From Cohnella silvisoli (GTDB taxonomy: Bacteria > Bacillota > Bacilli > Paenibacillales > Paenibacillaceae), in contig NZ_JAIOAP010000002.1 in assembly GCF_021190915.1 (NCBI RefSeq), positions 1 to 64,000 of the forward strand: DNA of 64,000 nt, given 5' to 3'. Position numbers and translations under genes: made by a program. The notes beneath the pieces are model-generated. The model saw nothing but the letters and a program-made list of their open reading frames with translations. It was not told the origin of the DNA and made no database searches. Position 1 is the stretch's first letter. Each line of letters opens with the position of its first letter. This document shows positions 43,457 to 52,010 of the stretch, piece by piece.

Positions 43457-46400
43457 TTATTTCGACCAGAACACGAGCGATCGGAGATCGCGCTCGGCCC
43501 CCAGCTTCATTAGCAGTTTACCCGCGTCGGTCTCAATGACGGGCAACCCGTTCCATTGGTCTACCGAAATTTTAACCAACTTCCGTCTGCGAATGATCGC
43601 CTGAAATGCGGATTGAAGAAAAATAACTTGCCGTTCTAAAGGCAACGAAGCAGATTCGGAATCCGGCATGGAGAACACCCTTTTTCCGTTGTTTTCTATC
43701 CAGAATAACCATCTCTCTCCCTTTAGCAGCATGAAATTCCCTGGCTTGCGCGAAAAAGAGATGCCCTGCGAAGCTTGCGGCCAATCCATCATCAAGCCGA
43801 ATGGATTCGCCGGATCAGCGGAAGACAATAGGGTCGACGAGGAACTCGATAAATCGGGAAGCGATTGGCGCATCGCATCGCTTAGCTCATGAGTCGTGAA
43901 CTGAAGCGTCGACAATCCTCGGATGAACGTCCCTCTTGTAAGCACGCCCCATTCTTCCAATCTTTTTAACACCGGATAGAAAACGTCCCATGAGAAAGGA
44001 GCCGTTCTCGCCACCAGTTCCCTGTTAATTAACCCGTACACTTGCAGTAAATGGCGGGCCCACATCAGCACCGGAGATTGTTCGTCGGGGGATGCCCCAT
44101 CCTTGTTCTGTTCGGCGGGATTATCCTGCAACGTATTTGTCGCATACCAACGTCCAAGGCCAGAGCCCGTCTTAGCCCAATTCGCATTTTTGGCGTTCGT
44201 CTGCAGGCGAAGCGGCGCGAATTGATCGTTGGAAACGCGTCCCTCCCATACAAGGTCTAGTAAATCCGTCAGCAGCTCCGAAGGCGATTTGCCCTCTTCC
44301 CGGCTAAGACGGGTAAGGAAGCTTGCGCCTCCGTCTTCGAGAAGCTTTAGAAGCCGAGGATGCTTGGTTGGACTCTGCATCGCGATATCGACGAATGGCA
44401 TATACAACGATTTGGAGCCGGTCAGGAAAAAGGCGATTTTTCCTTCCTTGTCTCCTTCGTCTTTCCGCCCCATCCAAAGTACTTCGCCGGAAGCGCATAA
44501 CAAATCGAGATGATCCTTGCGGTACGGAGTCAATCGAGACGGAAAAATAATCGTCTCCCAGTGAGACAACGGCAGGAATAAGCCTTGCAGTCTTTCTATG
44601 ACGGATAGAAGCCCTTCGCTTCCCTGCTGTTCGGTACCTTCTAGCGCATGCTGCATCAAGGCGATTTGACTGCACCATCTTGCCGGCTCGACAGGCTCCG
44701 CTCGGTTACGCGCTTGGCGAATCGTTAACCTAACGATGCGGGAAGCGACTTTGACGCTCGTCCATAACCGTTCCTCTTCATTGGCCGCATAGGGAGCCCG
44801 CTCGACGATTCCATTGTCGATTAATTGTTCGACCGCTTCCGTCGCCTTCTTCAAAGTCATTGCGGGGTATCTATCGCAAAGATCGGCTTCCGTAAACGAT
44901 ATTAAATGATCGACATACCTTCCGAGTATAAATGTAACGGATGTGGCCGTATCCGGAAATTCAGTGTACATCTGGCTCTCTTCGGAAAGTATCCAGCGAA
45001 ATTCGCCGTCTCCGGCTAGGTCGAGAGGTTTGATTCGTCCCTGCTCGTGAAGAAGCTGAACCCATGTAAGCGCTGACTCCCCTGCAAGTTTCGTTATTTC
45101 TTTTGCGGTCAAGTCTCCTCGGCTTTTAAGAAAAGCGGCCAGCTCGTCCGAATTACGCGGTGCTTGATCAGGTTCGTTTAACCGTCGGAGCTCTTCCTGG
45201 ATTACTTCCTGGCTGATCGATTGTCCATGTGCCTGGGAATCGAACAATTGGCTTGCGAGTTCCTTGCTTACGTTCATTAACTGGAGCTGGATCGTCTCGT
45301 CCAATCCATCCCCCTCGTAAATTCTCATGTTCACGTAATCGGCTAGAAACTGAGCGGCGAACGGCGACGGGAAAGACGTCTCGCGCACGACCCATGTCAT
45401 CTCTCCCGTTACAAGCTCCTCCAGCTGACGTTTCAGATCGTCATAACCCAAATATTCATGAAGGCACTCGGACATCGCTTCACGCAAATACGGAAAATGT
45501 TCCGCATACGGCAGCGCCCCTCTTAGAAGCTCCTCGCTGCGAAGCCGTTTCTGCCACATCGGCGTGCGGGTGAAGCTTCTCGACAGCAGAAGCGACGTCT
45601 CCGCAATTCTTCGGAATGCGATGCCAAGGAGCGGTGAACCTGTAATTGCCTCCGTAAGCAATTGTTCGAGATTAGCCGGCGTCACTTGATGAATGACCTG
45701 GAGCCAAGAAGCGTCCCATTCGGGAAGGACGAATTCAATCCCATTGTCTTTTGCGTTTCCATAAAGTTTATAAGGCAGAAGCTGCTCGAATTGTCTTTCG
45801 ATAGCTAGCAGCCAAGCCCGGTTTACCGTTCGACCGCAATGATTGTGCATGATAACATGCGTTTGGTTCATAACGTCGCGATAATGCTCGATGACGATCT
45901 GTCGATCCGTCGGCAAAGCGCACGCTTTAATCTGCGAACGGACAAGTGACAGCAGTTCTTCCGACGTCATTACATCCATTCCATAGCTTTGCTTCAGCCA
46001 CTCGTAAATGGGTTCATCGCCTTCAGCATCAACATCCAATCGCTCGGCGACTTCGCGCAGGAACACGCCGATCTTCCTGCCTAGTTCATAAGAACGGCTG
46101 CCTGCTTCATTGCGCCAGAACGGAATTTCGCTAAACCGATTGCCTGCTTCGGACACGTATACCCGGTCGTTGCGAATGTCCCGGATCATCCAAGAGCTTG
46201 TACCTAGCTGGAAAACGTCGCCCACGCGGCTCTCCTGGATGAACTCCTCGTCCAATTCACCGAGATGCGCGCGGCTTTCCATATGATGAACCGGATACGC
46301 ACTGCTCTGCGGGATGGTGCCCGCTCCCGTTACGGAAGCCATCATCGTATTTGTTCTTTTGGTCAGCAGGTTGGTTTCGCGATTCCATTCGAGTAGCGGC

Positions 46401-47839
46401 TTCGCGAATGGATAGAAACCGGCTAGTACCTGAAGCATGCTCTGCAGTCGATCAATCGGGTAATCATGATAACTATCGCTACGCGTGATTAACCGATGCA
46501 AAGAGACGACATCCCAATCGTCCATCGCCGCCATCGCGACGACCTGCTGGGATAAGACGTCCATTGGACCTTGAGGAATGCGGATTTCTTCGATTTCCCG
46601 GCGCGAGATTTGCCTACTAAGCACGGCAAGCTCGGGCAACGTTGCTTTCTGGCGGGCTAGTAAGATGCCGCTGCTCGCTTCCCCAACGGCATGACCGGCG
46701 CGTCCTATGCGCTGAATGCCCCGGGCGGCCTCCTGCGGCGAATCGATCTGGATGACCAGATCGATATGGCCTACGTCGATGCCGAGCTCAAGCGAGGAAG
46801 TGGCGACTATGCAGCGCAAATTCCCTTCCTTCAGCATACGCTCCACCTCAAGACGGCGCTCGCGGGAAATGCTGCCGTGATGAGAACGGGCCATCTCATA
46901 TCCGACGTGATCGTTAAGGCGCAAACACAATCTTTCGCATAGACGCCGACTGTTCACGAATAACAGGACGGATCTGCAGCCTTCCATCGCTTGCACGATC
47001 CGGTCCAGCAGCGGCAGCCAGACCGCCTCGCGCGTCGCGGCCGCTTTACTCTGATCGGGCATCGTGACGAGCACCCGAATGCTCTTGCTCATCGCGCTTT
47101 CCACGATGGTTACCGGACGGGGCTGCATGACTGGGTTTTCTGAGTTTTGGTCGCTTTCGTCCGATTGTTCCCATCCCCCAAGAAAACGCGCGACTCTCTC
47201 AAGCGGCTTCTGAGTTGCCGAAACTCCAATACGCTGCGGTTGTTGGATACAGCGATGAGTCAATCTCTCTATCGTAAGCGACAGGTGCGATCCGCGTTTG
47301 TCCGCTGCCAAATCGTGAATCTCGTCTACGATGATTTGCTCGACGGTTTCCAGAATCGCGCGCCCCTTGGCCGATGTGAGCATAATAAATAACGATTCAG
47401 GCGTTGTAATAAGCAAGTCGGGAGGATTCCGCAGGATCGACGCGCGTTTGCTCTGACTCGTATCGCCCGTCCGTACTTCGCAGCGAATGCCAGGCCATTC
47501 CAGTCCATTTTCAACGGCACGGGTTTCCAACTGTTCGACGAACTGAAGCGCATGGTGATGAATGTCGTTGTTGAGCGCTTTAAGAGGGGTGAGATAGAGA
47601 ATTCGTATGCCGGCTTGGCTGGTTGCAAGATGGCCGGATCGTGGCTGGACGAGCTTGTCCAGACAGGGCAGCAACGCGGCTAACGTTTTGCCCGAGCCTG
47701 TAGGAGCCGCGATTAAAGTATGCCGGCCTGCACGAATCGCCTCCCAAGCTTGCATCTGTACGTCGGTGGGCTCCCCGAACGACTCTGTAAACCATGCGGA
47801 TATGACCGGATGAAACGGCAAATTGTTCGTGTTCGTCAC
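43457..47839 (-). CDS. Lhr-like DEAD/DEAH-box large helicase
   Basis: A 1460-residue SF2 helicase, the usual length for long Lhr proteins. Helicase core: Walker A APTGSGKTLAAL (about 40-51), DEIHD (about 168), SATQKP, motif V/VI SSLELGIDVGHIDLVIQI and QRIGRAGHAVG. The long C-terminal half (winged-helix and Lhr-specific modules) includes HNHCGRTVNRAWLLAIE, followed by four smaller domains. Lhr members are 3'-5' DNA translocases linked to repair and RNA-DNA unwinding; some actinobacterial forms are DNA-damage induced. Start is GTG at 47839 with GGAGG before it. Single gene, no LexA-like box was seen upstream. Confidence 0.94.
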   Translation of the reverse strand: MTNTNNLPFHPVISAWFTESFGEPTDVQMQAWEAIRAGRHTLIAAPTGSGKTLAALLPCLDKLVQPRSGHLATSQAGIRILYLTPLKALNNDIHHHALQFVEQLETRAVENGLEWPGIRCEVRTGDTSQSKRASILRNPPDLLITTPESLFIMLTSAKGRAILETVEQIIVDEIHDLAADKRGSHLSLTIERLTHRCIQQPQRIGVSATQKPLERVARFLGGWEQSDESDQNSENPVMQPRPVTIVESAMSKSIRVLVTMPDQSKAAATREAVWLPLLDRIVQAMEGCRSVLLFVNSRRLCERLCLRLNDHVGYEMARSHHGSISRERRLEVERMLKEGNLRCIVATSSLELGIDVGHIDLVIQIDSPQEAARGIQRIGRAGHAVGEASSGILLARQKATLPELAVLSRQISRREIEEIRIPQGPMDVLSQQVVAMAAMDDWDVVSLHRLITRSDSYHDYPIDRLQSMLQVLAGFYPFAKPLLEWNRETNLLTKRTNTMMASVTGAGTIPQSSAYPVHHMESRAHLGELDEEFIQESRVGDVFQLGTSSWMIRDIRNDRVYVSEAGNRFSEIPFWRNEAGSRSYELGRKIGVFLREVAERLDVDAEGDEPIYEWLKQSYGMDVMTSEELLSLVRSQIKACALPTDRQIVIEHYRDVMNQTHVIMHNHCGRTVNRAWLLAIERQFEQLLPYKLYGNAKDNGIEFVLPEWDASWLQVIHQVTPANLEQLLTEAITGSPLLGIAFRRIAETSLLLSRSFTRTPMWQKRLRSEELLRGALPYAEHFPYLREAMSECLHEYLGYDDLKRQLEELVTGEMTWVVRETSFPSPFAAQFLADYVNMRIYEGDGLDETIQLQLMNVSKELASQLFDSQAHGQSISQEVIQEELRRLNEPDQAPRNSDELAAFLKSRGDLTAKEITKLAGESALTWVQLLHEQGRIKPLDLAGDGEFRWILSEESQMYTEFPDTATSVTFILGRYVDHLISFTEADLCDRYPAMTLKKATEAVEQLIDNGIVERAPYAANEEERLWTSVKVASRIVRLTIRQARNRAEPVEPARWCSQIALMQHALEGTEQQGSEGLLSVIERLQGLFLPLSHWETIIFPSRLTPYRKDHLDLLCASGEVLWMGRKDEGDKEGKIAFFLTGSKSLYMPFVDIAMQSPTKHPRLLKLLEDGGASFLTRLSREEGKSPSELLTDLLDLVWEGRVSNDQFAPLRLQTNAKNANWAKTGSGLGRWYATNTLQDNPAEQNKDGASPDEQSPVLMWARHLLQVYGLINRELVARTAPFSWDVFYPVLKRLEEWGVLTRGTFIRGLSTLQFTTHELSDAMRQSLPDLSSSSSTLLSSADPANPFGLMMDWPQASQGISFSRKPGNFMLLKGERWLFWIENNGKRVFSMPDSESASLPLERQVIFLQSAFQAIIRRRKLVKISVDQWNGLPVIETDAGKLLMKLGAERDLRSLVFWSK

Positions 47840-47950
47840 TTATTAACGCCTCCTTCCAACCTCGTTCAACACACATCATGCGATTCATCACCCAATGCGA
47901 TTCAACGCCCATGCGCCATCCCTGTCGACCGTGTACTACCTGTCGGCCTT

Positions 47951-49690
47951 TTACAAATTTTGAACGTTATATAGTCTTGCGTAGGCTCCGTTAAGCTCCA
48001 TCAAATACTCGTGCGTGCCTCGCTCCACGATAGCTCCCCGCTCGATTACGATAATTTGATTCGCATGCGTGATGGTCGAGAGCCGGTGCGCGACGACGAG
48101 TGTCGTACGGTTATCCGATAAAGCCTGCAACGACTCCTGAATAAGGTGCTCGGATTCCAGGTCAAGCGCCGAGGTCGCTTCGTCAAGCACCAATATCGCC
48201 GGATCTTTAAGGAAAACACGGGCTATCGCGATCCGTTGCTTCTGTCCGCCGGACAGCTTGACACCCCGCTCCCCGATTTCCGTGTCGTATCCTTGCGGCA
48301 AGCTCATGATAAACTCATGGGCATTCGCCCGCATGGCCGCATCCAGCATGTTCTGCTCCGTCTCCTCCGGATTGCCTAGCATAATATTTTCGCGCACGCT
48401 TCCGCTGAACAAAATATTGTCCTGCAGCACCATGCCGATCTGAGAACGCAAGCTGTGCAAAGTCACTTTGGAAATATCTTGCCCGTCTATGCGAATGCTT
48501 CCTTGCTGAATATCGTAAAATCTCGGCAACAAACTAATGAGCGATGATTTGCCGCCCCCGCTCATGCCTACGAATGCCACCGTTTGCCCCGGCTCGATGG
48601 CCAAGTTGACATCGCGCAAAACGAATTCCGCTTCTTCCCTGTACCGGAAAGAAACATCGTGGAACTCGATACGCCCTTCGACCTTCGCGAGCGGCTTGGC
48701 TTCTTCAGCGTCTTTGACATCTGGGGGTTCGTTCAGCAGTTCCATCACTCTCTCAAGCGATGCGGAAGCCTGCGTCAACTCAGTCGATGCGCCGACAAGA
48801 CGGCGAAGCGGAGCATACAAGCGGTCGAGATAACCATAAAAAGCGACGAACCCGCCCACAGTCATATGCTCCATGATGACTAGGTACCCGCCTCCTAATA
48901 GAATAAGCAACGGCGCGATTTCGGTAAGTGTATTAATAATTGCGTTCGTAAGCGCGTTCCACCTCGTTAAGGCGAGCGCGCGCTCGAGGAACTTGCCGTT
49001 TTTGATGCCGAATTGCTTCTGTTCATATTGCTCCAACGTAAAGCTTTTCACGACCGGAATTCCAATGACGTGCTCATTGAGATATCCTTGCATGTCCGCA
49101 AGCGCTGCAGACCGGGACCTTGCATATGATCTTAATCTCTTATACAGCTTTATGACCGCGATTCCATAGAAGGGCAAAATTAGAATAGCGACCAAGGTCA
49201 GCGTTGCATTCATATTTAACATGATGGCTAACGCAATCGTGAGCGTAAACAAATCGAGCCATATGTTCATCATTCCCGTCTCGACGATCGCTTTTGTTTG
49301 TTCCGCGTCGTTCATCATTCGGGATATGATTTCACCGGATTTACGTTCTTGGTAAAATCGTAACGACAATCGCTGCAAATGACCGTACAGCTTATTTCGA
49401 AGATCGAATAAAATACGGCTGGTAGTCAACTGGGCAAAATATTGACGGAAATACTCTACGGGATATCGAACAATGACGAAAAGGACGAAAGAAAGACCGA
49501 TTAGCTCCACAAGCCTTGTAATTTTATCGTCCTTGGGCAGATCGGCAAGCAGAATATCGTCAACGGCGTATTGGAGGAAAAGCGGTACCGCAAGCGGGAT
49601 AGCAAACTTCACCATTCCGATCAAGAGCGTAATCGCCACGAGCCACCGATAAGGCTTCACGAACCTGAAATACATTTTGAATTCTTTCAT
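47951..49690 (-). CDS. ABC-type exporter, MsbA/YfiC-like
   Basis: A 579-residue half-exporter: six helices in residues 15-300, then the nucleotide-binding domain with Walker A GMSGGGKSSLISLLP, Q-loop GMVLQDNILFSGSVRENIML, signature GVKLSGGQKQRIAIARVF, Walker B ILVLDEATSALD and H-loop VVAHRLST. Half-transporters of this kind form homodimers or pairs and export lipids or drugs; the substrate is not evident. GGGAG precedes the ATG. It is transcribed toward the lhr gene, with 111 bases between. Confidence 0.93.
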   Translation of the reverse strand: MKEFKMYFRFVKPYRWLVAITLLIGMVKFAIPLAVPLFLQYAVDDILLADLPKDDKITRLVELIGLSFVLFVIVRYPVEYFRQYFAQLTTSRILFDLRNKLYGHLQRLSLRFYQERKSGEIISRMMNDAEQTKAIVETGMMNIWLDLFTLTIALAIMLNMNATLTLVAILILPFYGIAVIKLYKRLRSYARSRSAALADMQGYLNEHVIGIPVVKSFTLEQYEQKQFGIKNGKFLERALALTRWNALTNAIINTLTEIAPLLILLGGGYLVIMEHMTVGGFVAFYGYLDRLYAPLRRLVGASTELTQASASLERVMELLNEPPDVKDAEEAKPLAKVEGRIEFHDVSFRYREEAEFVLRDVNLAIEPGQTVAFVGMSGGGKSSLISLLPRFYDIQQGSIRIDGQDISKVTLHSLRSQIGMVLQDNILFSGSVRENIMLGNPEETEQNMLDAAMRANAHEFIMSLPQGYDTEIGERGVKLSGGQKQRIAIARVFLKDPAILVLDEATSALDLESEHLIQESLQALSDNRTTLVVAHRLSTITHANQIIVIERGAIVERGTHEYLMELNGAYARLYNVQNL

Positions 49691-49987
49691 TGTGTGTCTC
49701 CCACTAAGGAATTAACGATATGTTTAATGTGATTCCCTTGCGCAACGCTGTATGTGAACATAGACTCTCCCTCCTAATGTCTTTATCATATTACCAATAA
49801 GTGATGTGAAATCAAAGAATGGAGATGTCCACATAGGGTTAACGGCAAAAGTACGGCTAGAGCGGTCCAATGCAGCTCGAGGTCCTTTTACTTTTTGCAG
49901 ATATAATAAAGCAATCGTACCCATGAACTCTCTTGTACTTCTGGGGGTCGACCAGTCCCACATTCCTGTTCATGCCTGCGGCTGTTC

Positions 49988-50232
49988 GCGAAAACGTACC
50001 ATTATCCCTTAGCATCAGAAGCAGAATAGGACCACCGCAAATCCTCCTACCTCTTTTCCGCGAAAGGTACCATTATCCCTTCCGATCATGAGGAAAATAG
50101 GACCACCGCAGCCTCCCCCACCTCTTTTCCGCGAAGGGTACCATTATCCCTTCGCATCAGAAGGAGAATAGGACCACCGCAGCCTCCCCTACCTCCTTTT
50201 CGCGAAAACGTACCATTATCCCATCCAATAAG
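49988..50232. repeat. 71-72 bp tandem repeat upstream of transposase copy B
   Basis: Three full units (49988-50059, 50060-50130, 50131-50201) and a partial fourth (50202-50232), each starting GCGAA and containing GTACCATTATCC. They lie just before the promoter of the transposase gene. The stretch from the ABC exporter start (49690) to 49987 holds no gene I can support. Confidence 0.85.
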
Positions 50233-50297
50233 GGGGAAAACCCTTGTTCATGCTTCTGAAAACAAACCCGGAACGTTGAAATTTTACCCGATATCTC

Positions 50298-50347
50298 TTG
50301 AAAATAGAACGTATGTTTGGTATGATGGAAATAAGAACAAACGTTCT
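50298..50347 (+). promoter_or_regulatory. Transposase promoter with two LexA-type (SOS) boxes
   Basis: TTGAAA (50298-50303), 17 bases, TATGAT (50321-50326). Box 1, AGAACGTATGTTTG at 50306-50319, is inside the spacer; box 2, AGAACAAACGTTCT at 50334-50347, is a full GAAC-N4-GTTC palindrome just after the -10. Both are placed where Gram-positive LexA would block transcription, so the gene should be induced by DNA damage. Confidence 0.75.
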
Positions 50348-50365
50348 ATTTCGGGAGGGAAGTCT

Positions 50366-51292
50366 ATGTTTACAGATCATCTGACCTTTGAGGCATTTTG
50401 CCAGCAGTTCAACTCCGAGCAAGCTTGCGCCGAGGCGCTGTTCGAAGCCAGATGGCCGGACGGCTTCCGTTGCCCAACTTGTCGTCATTCCCACTTTTAT
50501 CTTATCCAAACGCGCAGACTGCCTCTCTACGAATGCCGCTCCTGTCGCCATCAGACGTCTGTCATCGCCGGCACCATCATGGAAGGCAGCTCCACTTTGT
50601 TGACCCGTTGGTTCCAAGCGATGTTTCTCATCTCCCGGCCTTCCGGCATCAGCGCCTCCCGCCTGTCCCAAGTGATTCAGGTCACCTATAAGACCGCGTG
50701 GCTCATCGCAAGAAAAATCCGCCATGCCCTGCAACAAGCCGATGAAGCCGATCCGCTCACGGGTGTTGTGCGAGTTGACCCTATCTCTTACGGTTATACG
50801 TATTATAGCGAGGCCCAGCAGCCGCTGTTGATCGGCGGATCCCTCGACGAGCGAGACGAGCCTCAGCAGGTCAAAATCAAACAACCGGATCCCAGCCATG
50901 TGAATAACGCGTTGAGGTGGATTGAAAAGCCTGGCGTCCAAGCGTTCGTAGACAATCATATAGATAAACAGGCCGTGACCGTTTTGGGGCGCGGCAAACT
51001 TCACCCCGCTTTGAACCCCATCAAGTGGAAGGTGACCGCGTGGCTGAACTTTACGTTTAATGGCATCGGGGCCAAACATTTGCAGGCTTATTTAGACGAG
51101 TTTTGTTTCCGGTTGAACTTAAAGCTCCGCCATGCCCCGGTCTTCAGCCAACTGCTCCATTGGTGCGCCGTGACACCAACTTTGACTTACAAATATCTGA
51201 CCCGCAGCAAACCGGTTCTCACCGTTCCCTGGGTGGTCTGGGGGAGCAAAGCGAAGTGGAAAGGAAAATATCTCACCCTATGGAATGCTTGA
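50366..51292 (+). CDS. IS1595/ISXO2-like transposase, complete copy
   Basis: A 308-residue protein. The N-terminal part has a zinc ribbon (CPTCRHSHFYL and YECRSCRHQT, about residues 29-65) and a DNA-binding helical domain (about 68-130) as in IS1595 transposases. The ISXO2-type catalytic core follows, with DPISYGYTY, VQAFVDNHID and KHLQAYLDEFCFRLN. The first acidic motif is usually VDETYFGG; here it reads VDPISYGY, so the triad may be altered. The ATG at 50366 has GGGAGG seven bases upstream, preferred over a longer frame. It is flanked by tandem repeats on both sides, and an SOS-type promoter precedes it. No clear short terminal inverted repeats were found. Confidence 0.85.
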   Translation: MFTDHLTFEAFCQQFNSEQACAEALFEARWPDGFRCPTCRHSHFYLIQTRRLPLYECRSCRHQTSVIAGTIMEGSSTLLTRWFQAMFLISRPSGISASRLSQVIQVTYKTAWLIARKIRHALQQADEADPLTGVVRVDPISYGYTYYSEAQQPLLIGGSLDERDEPQQVKIKQPDPSHVNNALRWIEKPGVQAFVDNHIDKQAVTVLGRGKLHPALNPIKWKVTAWLNFTFNGIGAKHLQAYLDEFCFRLNLKLRHAPVFSQLLHWCAVTPTLTYKYLTRSKPVLTVPWVVWGSKAKWKGKYLTLWNA

Positions 51293-51379
51293 TGCTTGAG
51301 ATACCTGCTTTTTGAGTTGTCGATAACCCGTTCCATTCTAATTCACGAAACGGCAACTTGTGCGTGATATCCGGGAATC

Positions 51380-51520
51380 CGTTGATTGCAACTCCCACTC
51401 AAGTCATGACATTCGAATATTCGCTGATTGCAACTCCCCGCTCAACCATGGCATTCGAATATCCGTTGATTGCAACTCCTTCTCAAGTCATGGCATTCGA
51501 ATATCTGCTGATTGGCATTT
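51380..51520. repeat. 42-bp tandem repeat behind transposase copy B
   Basis: Three exact-length units (51380-51421, 51422-51463, 51464-51505) and a partial fourth, matching the array after copy A at 585-692. Because 42 is a multiple of three, a frame stays open through the array and would encode a 14-residue repeat (PLIATPSQVMAFEY type). After the array, GGGATAATGGTACG and ATGGCACGGAAATTAG are shared with copy A. I see no gene in 51293-51682. Confidence 0.85.
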
Positions 51521-51633
51521 CTCTTCTGAAGCAAGGGGATAATGGTACGATTTCTCCGAAATGGCACGGAAATTAGGTGGCTTTTTTCCCTACATTTCCT
51601 AGATGAGTAGTTGGCTTTAAACTCCCTGATCGT

Positions 51634-51675
51634 ATAAAAAAACGGTCGAACAGGAATGATACCCTGCTCGACCGC
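51634..51675 (-). terminator. Terminator of the small hypothetical gene
   Basis: On the minus strand the stem CGGTCGAGCAGGG / CCTGTTCGACCG is followed by seven T residues, eight bases after the stop codon. Confidence 0.9.
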
Positions 51676-51682
51676 GAATTCA

Positions 51683-51991
51683 TTATTTCGTTTGTACCTT
51701 TTCAGCTATCAATAACCCGTCTCGATAGGCTACGACCCTAAGTGGATCGTTGCGAAGCTTCACGTTGGCCATTTTCATCTCATGTTCGGTGAGCTGCAGT
51801 GGTTCCCAATCCTCGATTCGACCCGCCGGATCGTCCGGTTCGATTGCCGCTTCCGCCAATGCCTCCGACATTTGCGCCGGGCTCGGCGCTAGATCCCAGA
51901 TCATGATGCCATAATAGGCCAGTTTATAACCATTGCGTTGAACGCATGCCAGCAAAGTACCCGTAGCTGCGTGTTTCATAATATATGGCAT
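51683..51991 (-). CDS. Hypothetical 102-aa protein
   Basis: A small soluble protein of 102 residues that I do not recognise. N-terminal beta pattern MPYIMKHAATGTLLACVQRN, GYKLAYYGIMIWDLAPS, then an acidic helical middle (EALAEAAIEPDD) and a C-terminal strand pair DPLRVVAYRDGLLIAEK. It lies 19 bases downstream of the 2-oxoacid oxidoreductase gene on the same strand, with its own terminator, so it is likely the third gene of that operon. A weak GGTGAG precedes the ATG. Confidence 0.6.
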   Translation of the reverse strand: MPYIMKHAATGTLLACVQRNGYKLAYYGIMIWDLAPSPAQMSEALAEAAIEPDDPAGRIEDWEPLQLTEHEMKMANVKLRNDPLRVVAYRDGLLIAEKVQTK

Positions 51992-52010
51992 GGCTCACCA
52001 AACCCCAATC

